Below the pieces are notes generated by a model, which was not told where the DNA came from, ran no database searches, and saw only the letters and a list, made by a program, of their open reading frames with translations. Shown here one piece after another: positions 25,567 to 34,303 of a stretch of DNA of 64,000 bases. The DNA comes from Bacteroidaceae bacterium. GTDB taxonomy: Bacteria > Bacteroidota > Bacteroidia > Bacteroidales > Bacteroidaceae. The stretch is taken from positions 62,001 through 126,000 of the forward strand of contig JAFRTL010000007.1 in the NCBI GenBank assembly GCA_017427065.1, read 5' to 3'. Position numbers and translations under genes: made by a program. Every line of letters begins with the position of its first letter. The first letter of the stretch is position 1.

Positions 25567-27117
25567 TCAGTCTTGACTTAAGTCCACAGCGAAGTTGGCA
25601 CGACGGCCACTTGGATAGATACCGCTGACAAACAGAACCTGATCAGGTGACTGACTGGCAGTTTTCAGCACATTCTCCAAGTCACTCACTGTGTTCATGG
25701 TTTCACCATTAGCACGCAGGATGATGAAGCCTCTACGGATGCCTGCTTCCTGCAACTTACCTTCCTTCACACTGGTAACCTCCAGACCTGCATTGATGCG
25801 GAGTTGTCTCTTCACGCTATCAGATACTGGGGCTACCTCTGCACCCAAACTCTCCAAGTTCACTTCCTTATTACTCTGAGTCATGTTCTGTGCATTCTTC
25901 AAGGTCACATCAAGTTCACGTGTTTTCTTCTCACGAACTACGGTCACCTTTACTTTGTCACCCGGACGATACTTAGCCAGCGCTTCCTGCAAGTCAGAGA
26001 AGGTATGGATCTTCTTGCCGTCGATACCAGTGATGACATCATCCACCTTCAGCACACCAGCAGCAGAACCATCGTCCACCACTTCAGCCACATAAACACC
26101 TTCATTCACGCCAAGATCTTCCATCCGCTTCTTCATACTTTCACGAGTTTGCTCGTCCATCTGTAGATCTGTACCCAACGTGTTTCCACGGATACCCAAC
26201 AAAGCACGCTGTACAGAGCCAAACTGCTTCAAGTCAGCCACTACCTTCGTCATGATGCTGGTAGGAATGGCGAATCCATAACCAGAATAAGCACCTGTCG
26301 GAGAGTAAAGCATAGCATTGATACCCACTAGCTCACCACGGGCATTTACCAACGCACCACCACTGTTACCAGAATTGATGGCAGCATCTGTCTGAATGAA
26401 GGACTGGATATTAGCAGCCTGTCCGTTGCTGGCAGTAGTTCCAATAGAACGTGCCTTGGCACTCACAATACCTGCAGTTACAGTAGATGTCAGATTAAAT
26501 GGATTACCTACTGCAAGTACCCACTCTCCTACCTTTAAGGCATCTGAGTCACCCACAGGAATAGATGGAAAATCATCACCTTCTACTTTAATCAGAGCCA
26601 AGTCGGTATCAGGGTCTGTACCAATTACACGACCCATCAACTCCCGTTCATCGTTCAATTTAACTGTAATCTCATCAGCATTCTCTACGACGTGATTATT
26701 GGTCACAATGTAACCATCCTTTGAGATGATCACACCAGAGCCAAAGCCCACGCGTGGTTGAGTCTGAATCTGACGCTGACGACCACTGCCACTTCCATCA
26801 CCAAAGAAGAAGTCGAAAATGTCAGGCATATCCTGCACGGTTTGTGTACGACTATTCTGCTGTGAACGTATATGCACCACAGAATGTACAGAAGATTCTG
26901 CAGCTGCTGTAAGATCAACAGGTTGCTGTGTGGCATTATCGAATGCTGTCAGACGTGCACTATTCGGATTCTGCTCAAAAATCTCTTCAAATGTGGCAGC
27001 AGTCCGACTTTGATTATTCTGAACCAGCTTGTAGGTAGTCAAACCTGCAACTCCAGAGCTAAGCACTACAATAGCTGCTACTCCTAGAATGTTTTTAGTT
27101 GTCTGTCTCATATTCAT
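25567..27117 (-). CDS. htrA: Do/DegP-family periplasmic serine protease
   Basis: Periplasmic quality-control protease. 516 residues: an N-terminal membrane/signal segment (ILGVAAIVVLSSGVAGLTTY), a trypsin-like domain with the catalytic triad His142 (TNNHVV), Asp172 (DPDTDLALIKV) and Ser252 (NSGNSGGALVN), then two PDZ domains from about residues 300 and 420 (GVYVAEVVDDGSAAGVLKVDD; GFIILRANGETM). A Ser/Gly/Gln-rich loop before the protease domain holds FDFFFGDGSGSGRQRQ. Monocistronic with its own terminator. The 195-nt upstream gap has no recognisable TAnnTTTG box, which would fit control by a stress sigma factor, but no such site could be identified. Confidence 0.95.
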   Translation of the reverse strand: MNMRQTTKNILGVAAIVVLSSGVAGLTTYKLVQNNQSRTAATFEEIFEQNPNSARLTAFDNATQQPVDLTAAAESSVHSVVHIRSQQNSRTQTVQDMPDIFDFFFGDGSGSGRQRQIQTQPRVGFGSGVIISKDGYIVTNNHVVENADEITVKLNDERELMGRVIGTDPDTDLALIKVEGDDFPSIPVGDSDALKVGEWVLAVGNPFNLTSTVTAGIVSAKARSIGTTASNGQAANIQSFIQTDAAINSGNSGGALVNARGELVGINAMLYSPTGAYSGYGFAIPTSIMTKVVADLKQFGSVQRALLGIRGNTLGTDLQMDEQTRESMKKRMEDLGVNEGVYVAEVVDDGSAAGVLKVDDVITGIDGKKIHTFSDLQEALAKYRPGDKVKVTVVREKKTRELDVTLKNAQNMTQSNKEVNLESLGAEVAPVSDSVKRQLRINAGLEVTSVKEGKLQEAGIRRGFIILRANGETMNTVSDLENVLKTASQSPDQVLFVSGIYPSGRRANFAVDLSQD

Positions 27118-27312
27118 TTGTTATTTATTTTGTTAATATTCCACGTTTGTTTAACTTTTCGATGTTAAAATAACGACAAAAAATGTTCGCTTCTATCATT
27201 TGTCATGTTTTTTTATCGCCTTTTAACAAAGTGTCAGATAGCCTTAACGTGGGTTAACTAGCACGACTGCCATTTTTGCATTTTGCAAGTATGTTTCTGT
27301 CAGTTAAAAGTC

Positions 27313-28476
27313 TTAAATTGGCTGAATTCCTATGCCTGGCAGTTCGTTTAATGTAATCTTGCCTTTCACAACCTTCATCCCTTCAAAACGATCATTGGAG
27401 ATTAGCAGATTGCCATCAAGATCGGCAAAATCCACTAAGGGGGATAATTGTGCAGCAGCCGAGCAGGCACATGAGGTTTCTGTCATACAACCTATCATTA
27501 CCCTCATCCCCAAAGCACGTGCCAAGTTGGCCATTTTCCAGCCTTCACGCATGCCCGTACATTTCATCAGTTTGATGTTAATGCCATGAAAGACTCCCTT
27601 CATCTTCGGTACATCTACAAGCCTCTGCATGGATTCATCAGCAAAGACAGGCAGCGGACTATGCTCTGTGACCCAAGCAGTATCGTCCACCTGCTCTTTT
27701 GGCATAGGCTGTTCTATCATCACGATGCCTTGTTCCTTGAGCCAATGGATCATATCGAGCGCGTAGCTGCGGTCTTTCCAACCTTGATTGGCATCAATGG
27801 CGATGGGCAGTTGTGTCACTGAGCGAATGGTTTCTATCATCTCCTTATCGCTTTGTTCATCACGTCCAAGCTTCACTTTCAGGATGTTAAAGCGATCGGC
27901 ACACTCACGTGTTTTCTCGCGTACTACATCAGGGGTGTCAATACCTATAGTAAAGGTGGTATCAGGAGCGTCAGCGGGATTTAGTCCCCATATTTTATAC
28001 CAAGGAGCTCCTAGCATCTTACCTACCAAATCATGCAAGGCGATGTCAATGGCAGCCTTGGCAGCTGTGTCATCTTTGGCACCCAGCTGAAGCTTACTGC
28101 TTGGCTCTATAGTGTCCAGATAAGCCATAATGTCTTCGATGCGGAAAGGATCATCGAACTGCTCGATGTCCACTCGGCTCAAGAAATCGGTCACCGACTC
28201 CACCGACTGTCCCAGATAGGGAGGCATAGAGGCCTCACCGTAACCTATGATGCCGTCATACTCCAGTTCTACCTGTACATCTGGAGTGGTTGTACGTGAG
28301 TAAGTGGCCACAGTAAAGGTGTGTTGAAGCTGCAATTCGTAAGGGAAAAAGCGCATTTTCAGATGAGGTTTCACGCCTGTACTGGTAACATTGAATTTTG
28401 GTTGGCAACTCGCCAATGTCGTTCCACCCAAAAGAGCGAAAACTCCCGTTTTTATGAAAATACGTCTATTAGTCAT
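27313..28476 (-). CDS. Exported dipeptide epimerase (L-Ala-D/L-Glu epimerase type)
   Basis: An enolase-superfamily racemase, 387 residues, with the C-terminal barrel residues in place: LKVKLG (acid/base Lys), IDANQGW (metal Asp), MIEQPMP (metal Glu), VFADES (metal Asp) and INIKLMKCTG (second Lys). Members epimerise L-Ala-D-Glu from murein to L-Ala-L-Glu. Unusually, the N-terminus MTNRRIFIKTGVFALLGG then TLASCQP has a twin-arginine-like start and a lipobox Cys, so this copy looks exported and lipidated. The ATG at 28476 is 8 nt after the NlpC/P60 gene, consistent with a two-gene operon for murein-peptide breakdown. Confidence 0.88.
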   Translation of the reverse strand: MTNRRIFIKTGVFALLGGTTLASCQPKFNVTSTGVKPHLKMRFFPYELQLQHTFTVATYSRTTTPDVQVELEYDGIIGYGEASMPPYLGQSVESVTDFLSRVDIEQFDDPFRIEDIMAYLDTIEPSSKLQLGAKDDTAAKAAIDIALHDLVGKMLGAPWYKIWGLNPADAPDTTFTIGIDTPDVVREKTRECADRFNILKVKLGRDEQSDKEMIETIRSVTQLPIAIDANQGWKDRSYALDMIHWLKEQGIVMIEQPMPKEQVDDTAWVTEHSPLPVFADESMQRLVDVPKMKGVFHGINIKLMKCTGMREGWKMANLARALGMRVMIGCMTETSCACSAAAQLSPLVDFADLDGNLLISNDRFEGMKVVKGKITLNELPGIGIQPI

Positions 28477-28484
28477 ATTCAACA

Positions 28485-29453
28485 CTATTCAAAGTTGGCT
28501 TGATAATAAGGGTTCTGATCTGTGGTATTCAGTCCTTTCTCCTTATTTATAAAAGGAAGCACCCGCGCAGCGAAAAGCATGCGACCGGTATTGTAAGCAT
28601 CATAGTTGGGTGCAGCAGGATCAAAACTGCTACGCTCCACCAAACCTAAGCAATGAATGAACTCCTTATTACCCAGGTAGAAAGCCACATGCCCCACTCG
28701 CTCCTTGCCATCTGCCACACGTCCGAAAAACACCAAATCGCCTGGTTGTAAATTACTAAAATCTTTGGCAATTTCTATACGTTGTCCCGTCACTGCTTGT
28801 TGAGAAGCATCACGTGGTATAATCATATCATGCTGATAAAGCACTGTACGCACAAAGCCACTACAATCCATCCCTTTCACAGAAGTACCTGCCCAAAGGT
28901 AAGGGAAACCCAGCAATTGCTTGGCTGTGCCTAATATGCTTTCCACATCGTTCTTAAGTCCTCTTCGCCATTCTACCAAAGGTTTTCCTTCCGTCTTCAG
29001 CAAGTAACCCTCACGCCCATCAGGCAAAGCCACTGCATAAAACTTTCCTTTCTTCCCTAAAAAGCGCATCCGATCGCCTGCCACTACATCGCTGATGGTC
29101 TGTGATTTCATACTAGCTTTACTATAAACCACTCCTGTCAGAGCAGTCACCACTACCTTCTCTGCACGATTCCAAGCCTGCATCTCTTCCCTGGTCACCC
29201 GATGCAGGGCTTTAGGATGGGTCCATCCTGTATAGTCATCAGGACTCTGTATCTGATACCATGTTTGGAAATCAAGCACACGACACACCATTCCCATTTG
29301 CGCTTGTGTCACCATCTCAGCATCAAAGTCGGGTGTGCGACGCATGTTACACACAGAGATATTCACGATGGCATAGTCCTTGCCATCAGGCTGACCAGCA
29401 TAAGCTGTTGTTAAAGCAGTAAGTGCCAATAGTAACAAATAGAATCTTTTCAT
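28485..29453 (-). CDS. SH3-domain NlpC/P60 murein peptidase
   Basis: A 322-residue exported cysteine peptidase: signal peptide MKRFYLLLLALTALTTAYA, two SH3-like domains (about residues 25-85 and 95-155), and a C-terminal NlpC/P60 domain with catalytic Cys197 (MDCSGF), His255 (GHVAFYLG) and His267 (EFIHCLG). Proteins of this layout are gamma-D-glutamyl-diamino acid endopeptidases that release L-Ala-D-Glu from murein peptides, precisely the substrate of the epimerase encoded 8 nt downstream. Acts in the periplasm. Confidence 0.93.
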   Translation of the reverse strand: MKRFYLLLLALTALTTAYAGQPDGKDYAIVNISVCNMRRTPDFDAEMVTQAQMGMVCRVLDFQTWYQIQSPDDYTGWTHPKALHRVTREEMQAWNRAEKVVVTALTGVVYSKASMKSQTISDVVAGDRMRFLGKKGKFYAVALPDGREGYLLKTEGKPLVEWRRGLKNDVESILGTAKQLLGFPYLWAGTSVKGMDCSGFVRTVLYQHDMIIPRDASQQAVTGQRIEIAKDFSNLQPGDLVFFGRVADGKERVGHVAFYLGNKEFIHCLGLVERSSFDPAAPNYDAYNTGRMLFAARVLPFINKEKGLNTTDQNPYYQANFE

Positions 29454-29524
29454 ACGACTCTTCTTTTAAAATCGGCGTAAAAATACAAACTATTTATGAC
29501 ATAGAAGATGTTTTTCTAGAAGAT

Positions 29525-29839
29525 TTTTGTCAAAAAGACTTCACACTTCACCATAGGCTTATTTCCCTATTGTTTTCATCCATTATTTAAGGTGAAGTGT
29601 AATAAAGAGACTTCACCAGACTTCACCATTTTAGGGATTGCTATTTAGAAAACAATCACTGATCACACTATTAGTTTCATAATAAATCTATTAATCTATT
29701 TCAATTATAAGCCAATCCTGTTTCTAAATATAATAGTGTGAAGTGTGGTGAAGTCTCAGTGCCACACTTCACCGCAGTTTTCACTTATACATCATGCATT
29801 AATTTAAGCATGGTGAAGTGTGAAGTCTTTTTGACAAAA
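29525..29839. repeat. 315-bp element bounded by 30-bp perfect inverted repeats
   Basis: Positions 29525-29554 and 29810-29839 are exact reverse complements over 30 bp; each contains GACTTCACACTTCACCAT. The interior has four more CTTCACC/GGTGAAG words arranged as two hairpins (29591-29617 and 29748-29773), plus the crossing pairs TTTAGAAAACA/TGTTTCTAAAT and CACACTATTA/TAATAGTGTG. No ORF of note and no clear target-site duplication. It could be a MITE-like element, a structured RNA or a large protein-binding palindrome. It occupies half of the 635-nt gap between the NlpC gene and rnpB. Confidence 0.85.
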
Positions 29840-29878
29840 TTCATTGGGATTTTTCAAAGGCGGGCTTTCTAAATGATA

Positions 29879-30010
29879 GGTTACGGCTATCTGTCTCGTA
29901 GGTTACGGGTATCTATCCCGTTAGTTACGGAAATCTTTTTTGTTAGTTAGGCAGAACAGTCAGTCACAGGCATGACTGAGCAAAGTCATCGTTGTGACTG
30001 AGCTTAGTCC
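29879..30010. repeat. Six degenerate 22-bp periodic repeats upstream of rnpB
   Basis: Units begin at 29879, 29901, 29923, 29945, 29967 and 29989. The first three share GTTACGG and ATCT at the same offsets; unit 4 begins AGTTAGGC; units 5 and 6 share TGACTGAGC--AGTC at offset 7. The exact 22-bp phase over 132 bp is clear for units 1-3 and 5-6 and weaker for 4. 22 bp is about two helical turns, so protein binding on one face is possible; a decayed tandem repeat is the simpler explanation. Confidence 0.7.
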
Positions 30011-30088
30011 TCACCATGAGCATAAATGTTCACAAGCATGATCAATAATTATTTTCCATTATCCATCTGATATTTGCTAAAATATTAC

Positions 30089-30096
30089 TACTTTTG
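30089..30096 (+). promoter_or_regulatory. -7 box of the rnpB promoter
   Basis: TACTTTTG ends 5 bp before the 5' end of RNase P RNA. No TTG occurs at standard -33 spacing. Confidence 0.6.
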
Positions 30097-30100
30097 CAAC

Positions 30101-30473
30101 CCGACAGTTGGTCGGCCTGTCGCTTGCGCCTTGTGCGTATGAGGAAAGTCCGGGCAACACAGAGCATTCCACTTCTTAACAGGAAGCCGTCCGCGAGGGC
30201 AGAGTAACGTAGAAGAAAACAACCGCCTGCTTACCAGCAGGTAAGGGTGAGAAGGTGGGGTAAGAGCCCACCAGCGTAGTGGTGACACTGCGGCTGTGCG
30301 TCTTGGAAGTTGTAAGGTCATGTAAACTGGCGCTATTAGGGCTGCTCGTCCGATGCTAGAGGGTAGACCGCTAAAGCTACGATGGTGACATCGAGCTCAG
30401 ATAAATGGCAGACGCCCCTTAGCTCTCTTCTTTATTTAAGGGGAACAGAACCCGGCTTATAGACCGACTGTCG
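30101..30473 (+). ncRNA. rnpB: RNase P RNA (class A)
   Basis: Catalytic RNA that trims tRNA 5' leaders. The universally conserved blocks GAGGAAAGTCCGGGC near the 5' end and ACAGAACCCGGCTTATAGACC near the 3' end are present, with the P4 pairing partners correctly placed. Helix P1 forms between CGACAGTTGGTC (30102-30113) and GACCGACTGTCG (30462-30473), 12 bp with one G-U pair. The middle contains the 'AGGGTGAGAAGGTGGGGTAAG' type specificity-domain region in shortened form around 30243-30265. A run of Ts follows directly at 30474-30479. Confidence 0.97.
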
Positions 30474-30510
30474 TTTTTTATGATTGTTCTTACCTCATAT
30501 AAATAGCCTT

Positions 30511-31248
30511 ATGTTTGAATTTGAAGTTTGTGCCAATGGCTTGGCCAGTGTGATACAGGCGGAAAGAGGCGGAGCCACAAGAGTAGAGCTTTGTGCAGGC
30601 ATCCCAGAAGGAGGAACCACTCCTTCCTTAGGAACCATCGTTGCCTCTAGAGAATACTTAAAGGATAAACAAACGAAACTGCACGTTATCATCCGCCCTC
30701 GCGGAGGTGATTTTCTTTATGACAAATATGAGATTTCCACAATGAAGGAAATTTTCATGCTTCAAGGATATGTGGACGGATTCGTTATCGGCTGTTTAAA
30801 TGCGGATGGGAGCATTGATGTGGATCTCTGTAAGTCATTGATGGATTTGGCTAAAGGGAAGAGTTTCACTTTCCATCGCGCTTTCGACATGTGCTCTAAT
30901 CCTTTGCGTGCCATCGATCAATTGGCGGAATTGGGAATTCAACGCATCCTGACATCAGGTGCACGTGCGACTGCTGAAGAGGGTATTCCACAACTGAAGC
31001 TTTGGCAACGCCACACTGAAGGAAAGATCAAACTGATGGCAGGCGGAGGTGTGAATGAAACGAACATCAAACGCATTTATGAAGAGACAGGCATCACAGC
31101 CTTTCACTTCACAGCAAGGGAGAAAATTGAAAGTAAGATGGAGTATCGAAATCAGGAAGTCTACATGGGTGTAGAAGATGCGGACGAATATTCTTACGAG
31201 ATCACAACAGAAGAACGTGTACGCCGTATTATCAGTCAGTTGCAGTAA
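30511..31248 (+). CDS. cutC: CutC-family protein (copper homeostasis family)
   Basis: A TIM-barrel protein of 245 residues: FEFEVCANGLASVIQAERGG and RVELCAGIPEGGTTPS at the N-terminus, VIIRPRGGDFLY, FHRAFDMCSNP and ILTSGARATAEEG, the CutC family signature. CutC was named for copper tolerance in E. coli, but its biochemical role is unsettled. Start is the ATG at 30511; an upstream TTG would add nine unrelated residues. The end overlaps the convergent GH25 gene by 17 nt. Confidence 0.94.
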   Translation: MFEFEVCANGLASVIQAERGGATRVELCAGIPEGGTTPSLGTIVASREYLKDKQTKLHVIIRPRGGDFLYDKYEISTMKEIFMLQGYVDGFVIGCLNADGSIDVDLCKSLMDLAKGKSFTFHRAFDMCSNPLRAIDQLAELGIQRILTSGARATAEEGIPQLKLWQRHTEGKIKLMAGGGVNETNIKRIYEETGITAFHFTAREKIESKMEYRNQEVYMGVEDADEYSYEITTEERVRRIISQLQ

Positions 31249-32077
31249 GCGTATATTTCGATAAATCCTGCAAGGAACCATTGAACACGTTGAGGTCCAC
31301 ATCGCCCTCAATGCCAGGTACTTCGCCTATATCTGTATGCTGCCAAAACTCCCAATGCCCACGATACTTAACAGAATCTACATAATAGTGAGCTATCCAA
31401 TAAGGGTAAGCATCAAAGATTGGACTGTCTAGATAGCTTTCCTTAAATTTATAAGAGGTATATAGGATGGGCTTCACACCATAGTGTGCCTCCACAATAT
31501 CCAACCATGTCTTTACTGACTTTTGCAAGACCAACTTATCCTTCACTTTAGTTTCCACATCAAGTACAGGGGGGAAGTCGCCTTCTTGCAGATGGACATT
31601 ACGGATGTAGAAAGCAGCTTGGCTACGAGCATCTGATGTTGGAACGAAGAAATGATAAGCCCCACGAATAAAACCATAAGTCTTTGCACTATCAAAATTC
31701 TGTGCAAACGTTTCATCTGGCAAATCGCTTCCCTCAGTTGCTTTCATAAAGATGAACTTCAGAGGGAAATCAGAGTCTTTGTTTTTATAAAGTTCTGCCC
31801 AGTCAATGCGTCCTTGATAATGTGAGATATCTATACCATGTACCTCATATTCACAAGGGATGCAAACGCCATATGCCAAGCGACCGTAACAAGGTTTCCA
31901 ACGATAGGCATAAGGCTTGATGAAGAACCAATAGAAGCCACCTCCTACAATTATCAAGCATATCAAGCTGACTAATACATAGCGAAGCCACCAAGGAAAC
32001 GCTTTCCCATTCTTTTTGGGGCGGCGTGTCTTCCTAGCAGTTGGTTTCTTATTGGTTTGTTTCTTATTGTTTGTCAT
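31232..32077 (-). CDS. GH25 (Chalaropsis-type) lysozyme, membrane-anchored
   Basis: A 281-residue protein with a basic cytoplasmic stretch (KKPTARKTRRPKKNGKAF), one transmembrane segment (YVLVSLICLIIVGGGFYWFF) and an extracytoplasmic GH25 domain: VHGIDISHYQGRIDW (catalytic Asp), FIFMKATEGSD, GAYHFF, PPVLDVET (catalytic Asp-x-Glu) and ILYTSYKF. It hydrolyses the MurNAc-GlcNAc bond of peptidoglycan. Being anchored by an uncleaved N-terminal helix, it probably acts on the cell's own wall. It is downstream of pfp on the same strand; a candidate terminator lies between them. Confidence 0.93.
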   Translation of the reverse strand: MTNNKKQTNKKPTARKTRRPKKNGKAFPWWLRYVLVSLICLIIVGGGFYWFFIKPYAYRWKPCYGRLAYGVCIPCEYEVHGIDISHYQGRIDWAELYKNKDSDFPLKFIFMKATEGSDLPDETFAQNFDSAKTYGFIRGAYHFFVPTSDARSQAAFYIRNVHLQEGDFPPVLDVETKVKDKLVLQKSVKTWLDIVEAHYGVKPILYTSYKFKESYLDSPIFDAYPYWIAHYYVDSVKYRGHWEFWQHTDIGEVPGIEGDVDLNVFNGSLQDLSKYTLTATD

Positions 32078-32088
32078 CCCTCAACTCT

Positions 32089-32140
32089 AAAAAGTAAGTC
32101 TTTCTGCAACGATGGTTTGCCCATGTGCAAAAAGACTTAC
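32089..32140 (-). terminator. Candidate terminator after pfp
   Basis: Minus-strand arms GTAAGTCTTT and AAAGACTTAC, extended by an imperfect TTGCA/TGCAG pairing, then TTTTTA. The loop is long (about 20 nt), so efficiency is uncertain. Confidence 0.55.
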
Positions 32141-32165
32141 CCTAAATCGTTTTCAAATTATCACT

Positions 32166-33803
32166 TTATTCCTGTTCCAACTTCAAGGTCTTGGTGGTTT
32201 GGTCGCAAACCTCTGTAGGGCCGAAGTACTGAATAGGACCTGGATAAACATAGGCAGTCTCCTTAGCCCACTGTTCACGAACGGCTGCAAATGCCTTGAA
32301 TGGTTTGCCATTGAGTTCAACCAGAGCCTTGCGAATCACAGGCTTCATCTCACCATTACGACGCTCCATATTAAACATCATAGTGATAGGAATACCACCA
32401 GCAACCCACTGGTCTGCAGGAGCAGTAAGGTTCTTCACAGAAGCCATATAGCCAGTTACGCCATTGGCAATCAGAGAAGAAGCAGTCACACCGAGTGAAT
32501 AGCAATAGTCAGCATCGAAGTTAGATGGAGCAGCGCAGCGGCCTTCATAACCAAAGAAGTGATGCTGAGGAGCGAACTTGCCAGTATAGTGGCCTTCCTT
32601 CTTCCACTGAGCCAACTTGCGAGCCACCATGCTTGAGAGCAGAGACTCGGTCTGAATGAGTGAAACCTGTACATTTCCATGTGGGTCGCGCTCCATAGTC
32701 AGCTGGTTGGCCACATTCTGAGGCAGGGATGCAAAAAGTTCAGCATTCTCCTTGCTCAGTTCTGAAAGCAACCATGAGTGCTGATCAACCATGCGCTCGT
32801 GGGTTGAGGCTGGACGAGCAAGAATGTCGTTAAGCTCAGCAATCAAGCGTTTCATGGCAGGGATGAACTCAATCAGACCCTCAGGAATCAACACAGTACC
32901 GAAATTCAAACCTTGGGCAGCACGATGAGCCACCACACGGGCAATTTGGGTCACGATATCGTCGAGTGACATATCCTTCTGCTCCACTTCCTCAGAGATG
33001 ATACAGATGTTAGGCTGTACCTGCAGTGCACATTCCAAAGCGATGTGAGAAGCACTGCGCCCCATCAACTTGATAAAGTGCCAATACTTACGAGCAGAGT
33101 TACAATCGCGCTGGATGTTACCAATTACCTCTGCATAAGTCTTCACAGCGGTATCGAAACCAAAGCTGGTCTCAATCTGGTCGTTCTTCAAGTCGCCATC
33201 GATAGTCTTAGGGCAACCAATCACCTGGATGCCATATTTCTTTGCCAGATAATACTCAGCCAATACACAGGCATTAGTGTTAGAGTCATCACCACCAATG
33301 ATTACCACAGCCTTAATGTTCAGTTTTTTCAAGATCTCATAGCCCTTCTCGAACTGGTCTTCCTTCTCCAGCTTGGTACGTCCAGAGCCGATAATATCGA
33401 AACCACCAGTATTGCGATACTCGTCGATAATCTCAGCAGTAAGTTCCTTATAGTTGTGGTCAACCAAGCCACCAGGACCCATCAGGAAACCATAGAGACG
33501 GTTAGCAGGATTCAGACGCTTCAGACCATCGAACAGGCCAGAAATAACATTGTGACCACCAGGAGCCTGACCACCAGAAAGAATCACACCCACATTGATG
33601 GCAGGCAATGCCTGAGCCTCAGCAGCAGCCTCAAAAGTAATCAAAGGCATTCCGTAAGTGTTAGGGAACAATTTCTTAATGTTTTCCTGATCAGCCACCG
33701 ACTGAGTAGGAGCGCCGAACACGGCCTTCACCTGACCCTGAAGGGCCTTTGGAAGTTTAGGCTGATAAGCAGCCCTTGCGATTTGCAATGCACTTTTTGT
33801 CAT
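32166..33803 (-). CDS. pfp: Diphosphate-fructose-6-phosphate 1-phosphotransferase (PPi-PFK)
   Basis: Reversible PPi-dependent phosphorylation of fructose 6-phosphate in glycolysis/gluconeogenesis. The 545-residue length is that of the long PPi-PFK group. Motifs: [20 protein letters not shown] (residues 74-93), GGDDSNTNA (170-178, the Gly-Asp-Asp typical of PPi use rather than ATP), [10 protein letters not shown] (198-207, catalytic Asp) and [14 protein letters not shown]. Cytoplasmic. Monocistronic. With class III fbp at the left end of the window this gives both directions of the F6P/FBP step. Confidence 0.96.
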   Translation of the reverse strand: MTKSALQIARAAYQPKLPKALQGQVKAVFGAPTQSVADQENIKKLFPNTYGMPLITFEAAAEAQALPAINVGVILSGGQAPGGHNVISGLFDGLKRLNPANRLYGFLMGPGGLVDHNYKELTAEIIDEYRNTGGFDIIGSGRTKLEKEDQFEKGYEILKKLNIKAVVIIGGDDSNTNACVLAEYYLAKKYGIQVIGCPKTIDGDLKNDQIETSFGFDTAVKTYAEVIGNIQRDCNSARKYWHFIKLMGRSASHIALECALQVQPNICIISEEVEQKDMSLDDIVTQIARVVAHRAAQGLNFGTVLIPEGLIEFIPAMKRLIAELNDILARPASTHERMVDQHSWLLSELSKENAELFASLPQNVANQLTMERDPHGNVQVSLIQTESLLSSMVARKLAQWKKEGHYTGKFAPQHHFFGYEGRCAAPSNFDADYCYSLGVTASSLIANGVTGYMASVKNLTAPADQWVAGGIPITMMFNMERRNGEMKPVIRKALVELNGKPFKAFAAVREQWAKETAYVYPGPIQYFGPTEVCDQTTKTLKLEQE

Positions 33804-34027
33804 TTTTCTTCTTTGTTTATTATTATGTGAAACTTATTTGCATATTTGGTGCAAATTTCGCTATTTCTGCAGACATTCGCAAATAATTATACAAAGTTTC
33901 ACATATAAATATTACAGGACATTTTAAACGATATAGATTCCAGGATAGATTGTTTTTCGTTTGGAAGAATAAAAAGAATGCACTATCTTTGTCGGTATAT
34001 AAACAACAAAATGAAAGGAGAATTATT

Positions 34028-34303
34028 ATGGCAAGCAGAAAAGACCTTAAGAAGACAATCAACAATATTGCAAGTGAGTTATTTACAGAATGCATGTTTC
34101 TGAAAGGAACTGTGGATGCAGACAAGCAGGAAGCCGTGGATGACCTTATCATGAAAGTGCTCCACTTGCAGAACGAGCACATCTGCCGCATCAGCCATAC
34201 AGAGCCAGGCAATGTAGGAGGATTCTACAAAAAGCTGTATGCCGACTTTGACAAGGAGGTCGGAGAGATTCTTGATGGAATGAAAGCACTCTGCTCGGAA
34301 TGA
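34028..34303 (+). CDS. Conserved-looking small cytoplasmic protein of unknown function
   Basis: 91 residues, no signal or membrane segment, mostly helical: KDLKKTINNIASELFTECMF, DKQEAVDDLIMKVLHLQNEHICRI and FYKKLYADFDKEVGEILDGM. No family recognised. The ATG at 34028 follows AAAGGAGAA, one of the few good Shine-Dalgarno sequences here. Its stop overlaps the next start (ATGA), so it is co-translated with the acyltransferase; a partner or regulatory role for that enzyme is possible but unproven. Confidence 0.75.
   Translation: MASRKDLKKTINNIASELFTECMFLKGTVDADKQEAVDDLIMKVLHLQNEHICRISHTEPGNVGGFYKKLYADFDKEVGEILDGMKALCSE

Noticed and set aside
29879..30010. The 22-bp repeats as a CRISPR array.
   Set aside because: Repeats are directly adjacent without spacers, too degenerate, and no cas genes are nearby.
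33045..33830. A 261-codon plus-strand frame opposite pfp.
   Set aside because: Shadow of pfp; composition is not protein-like and there is no promoter or family match.
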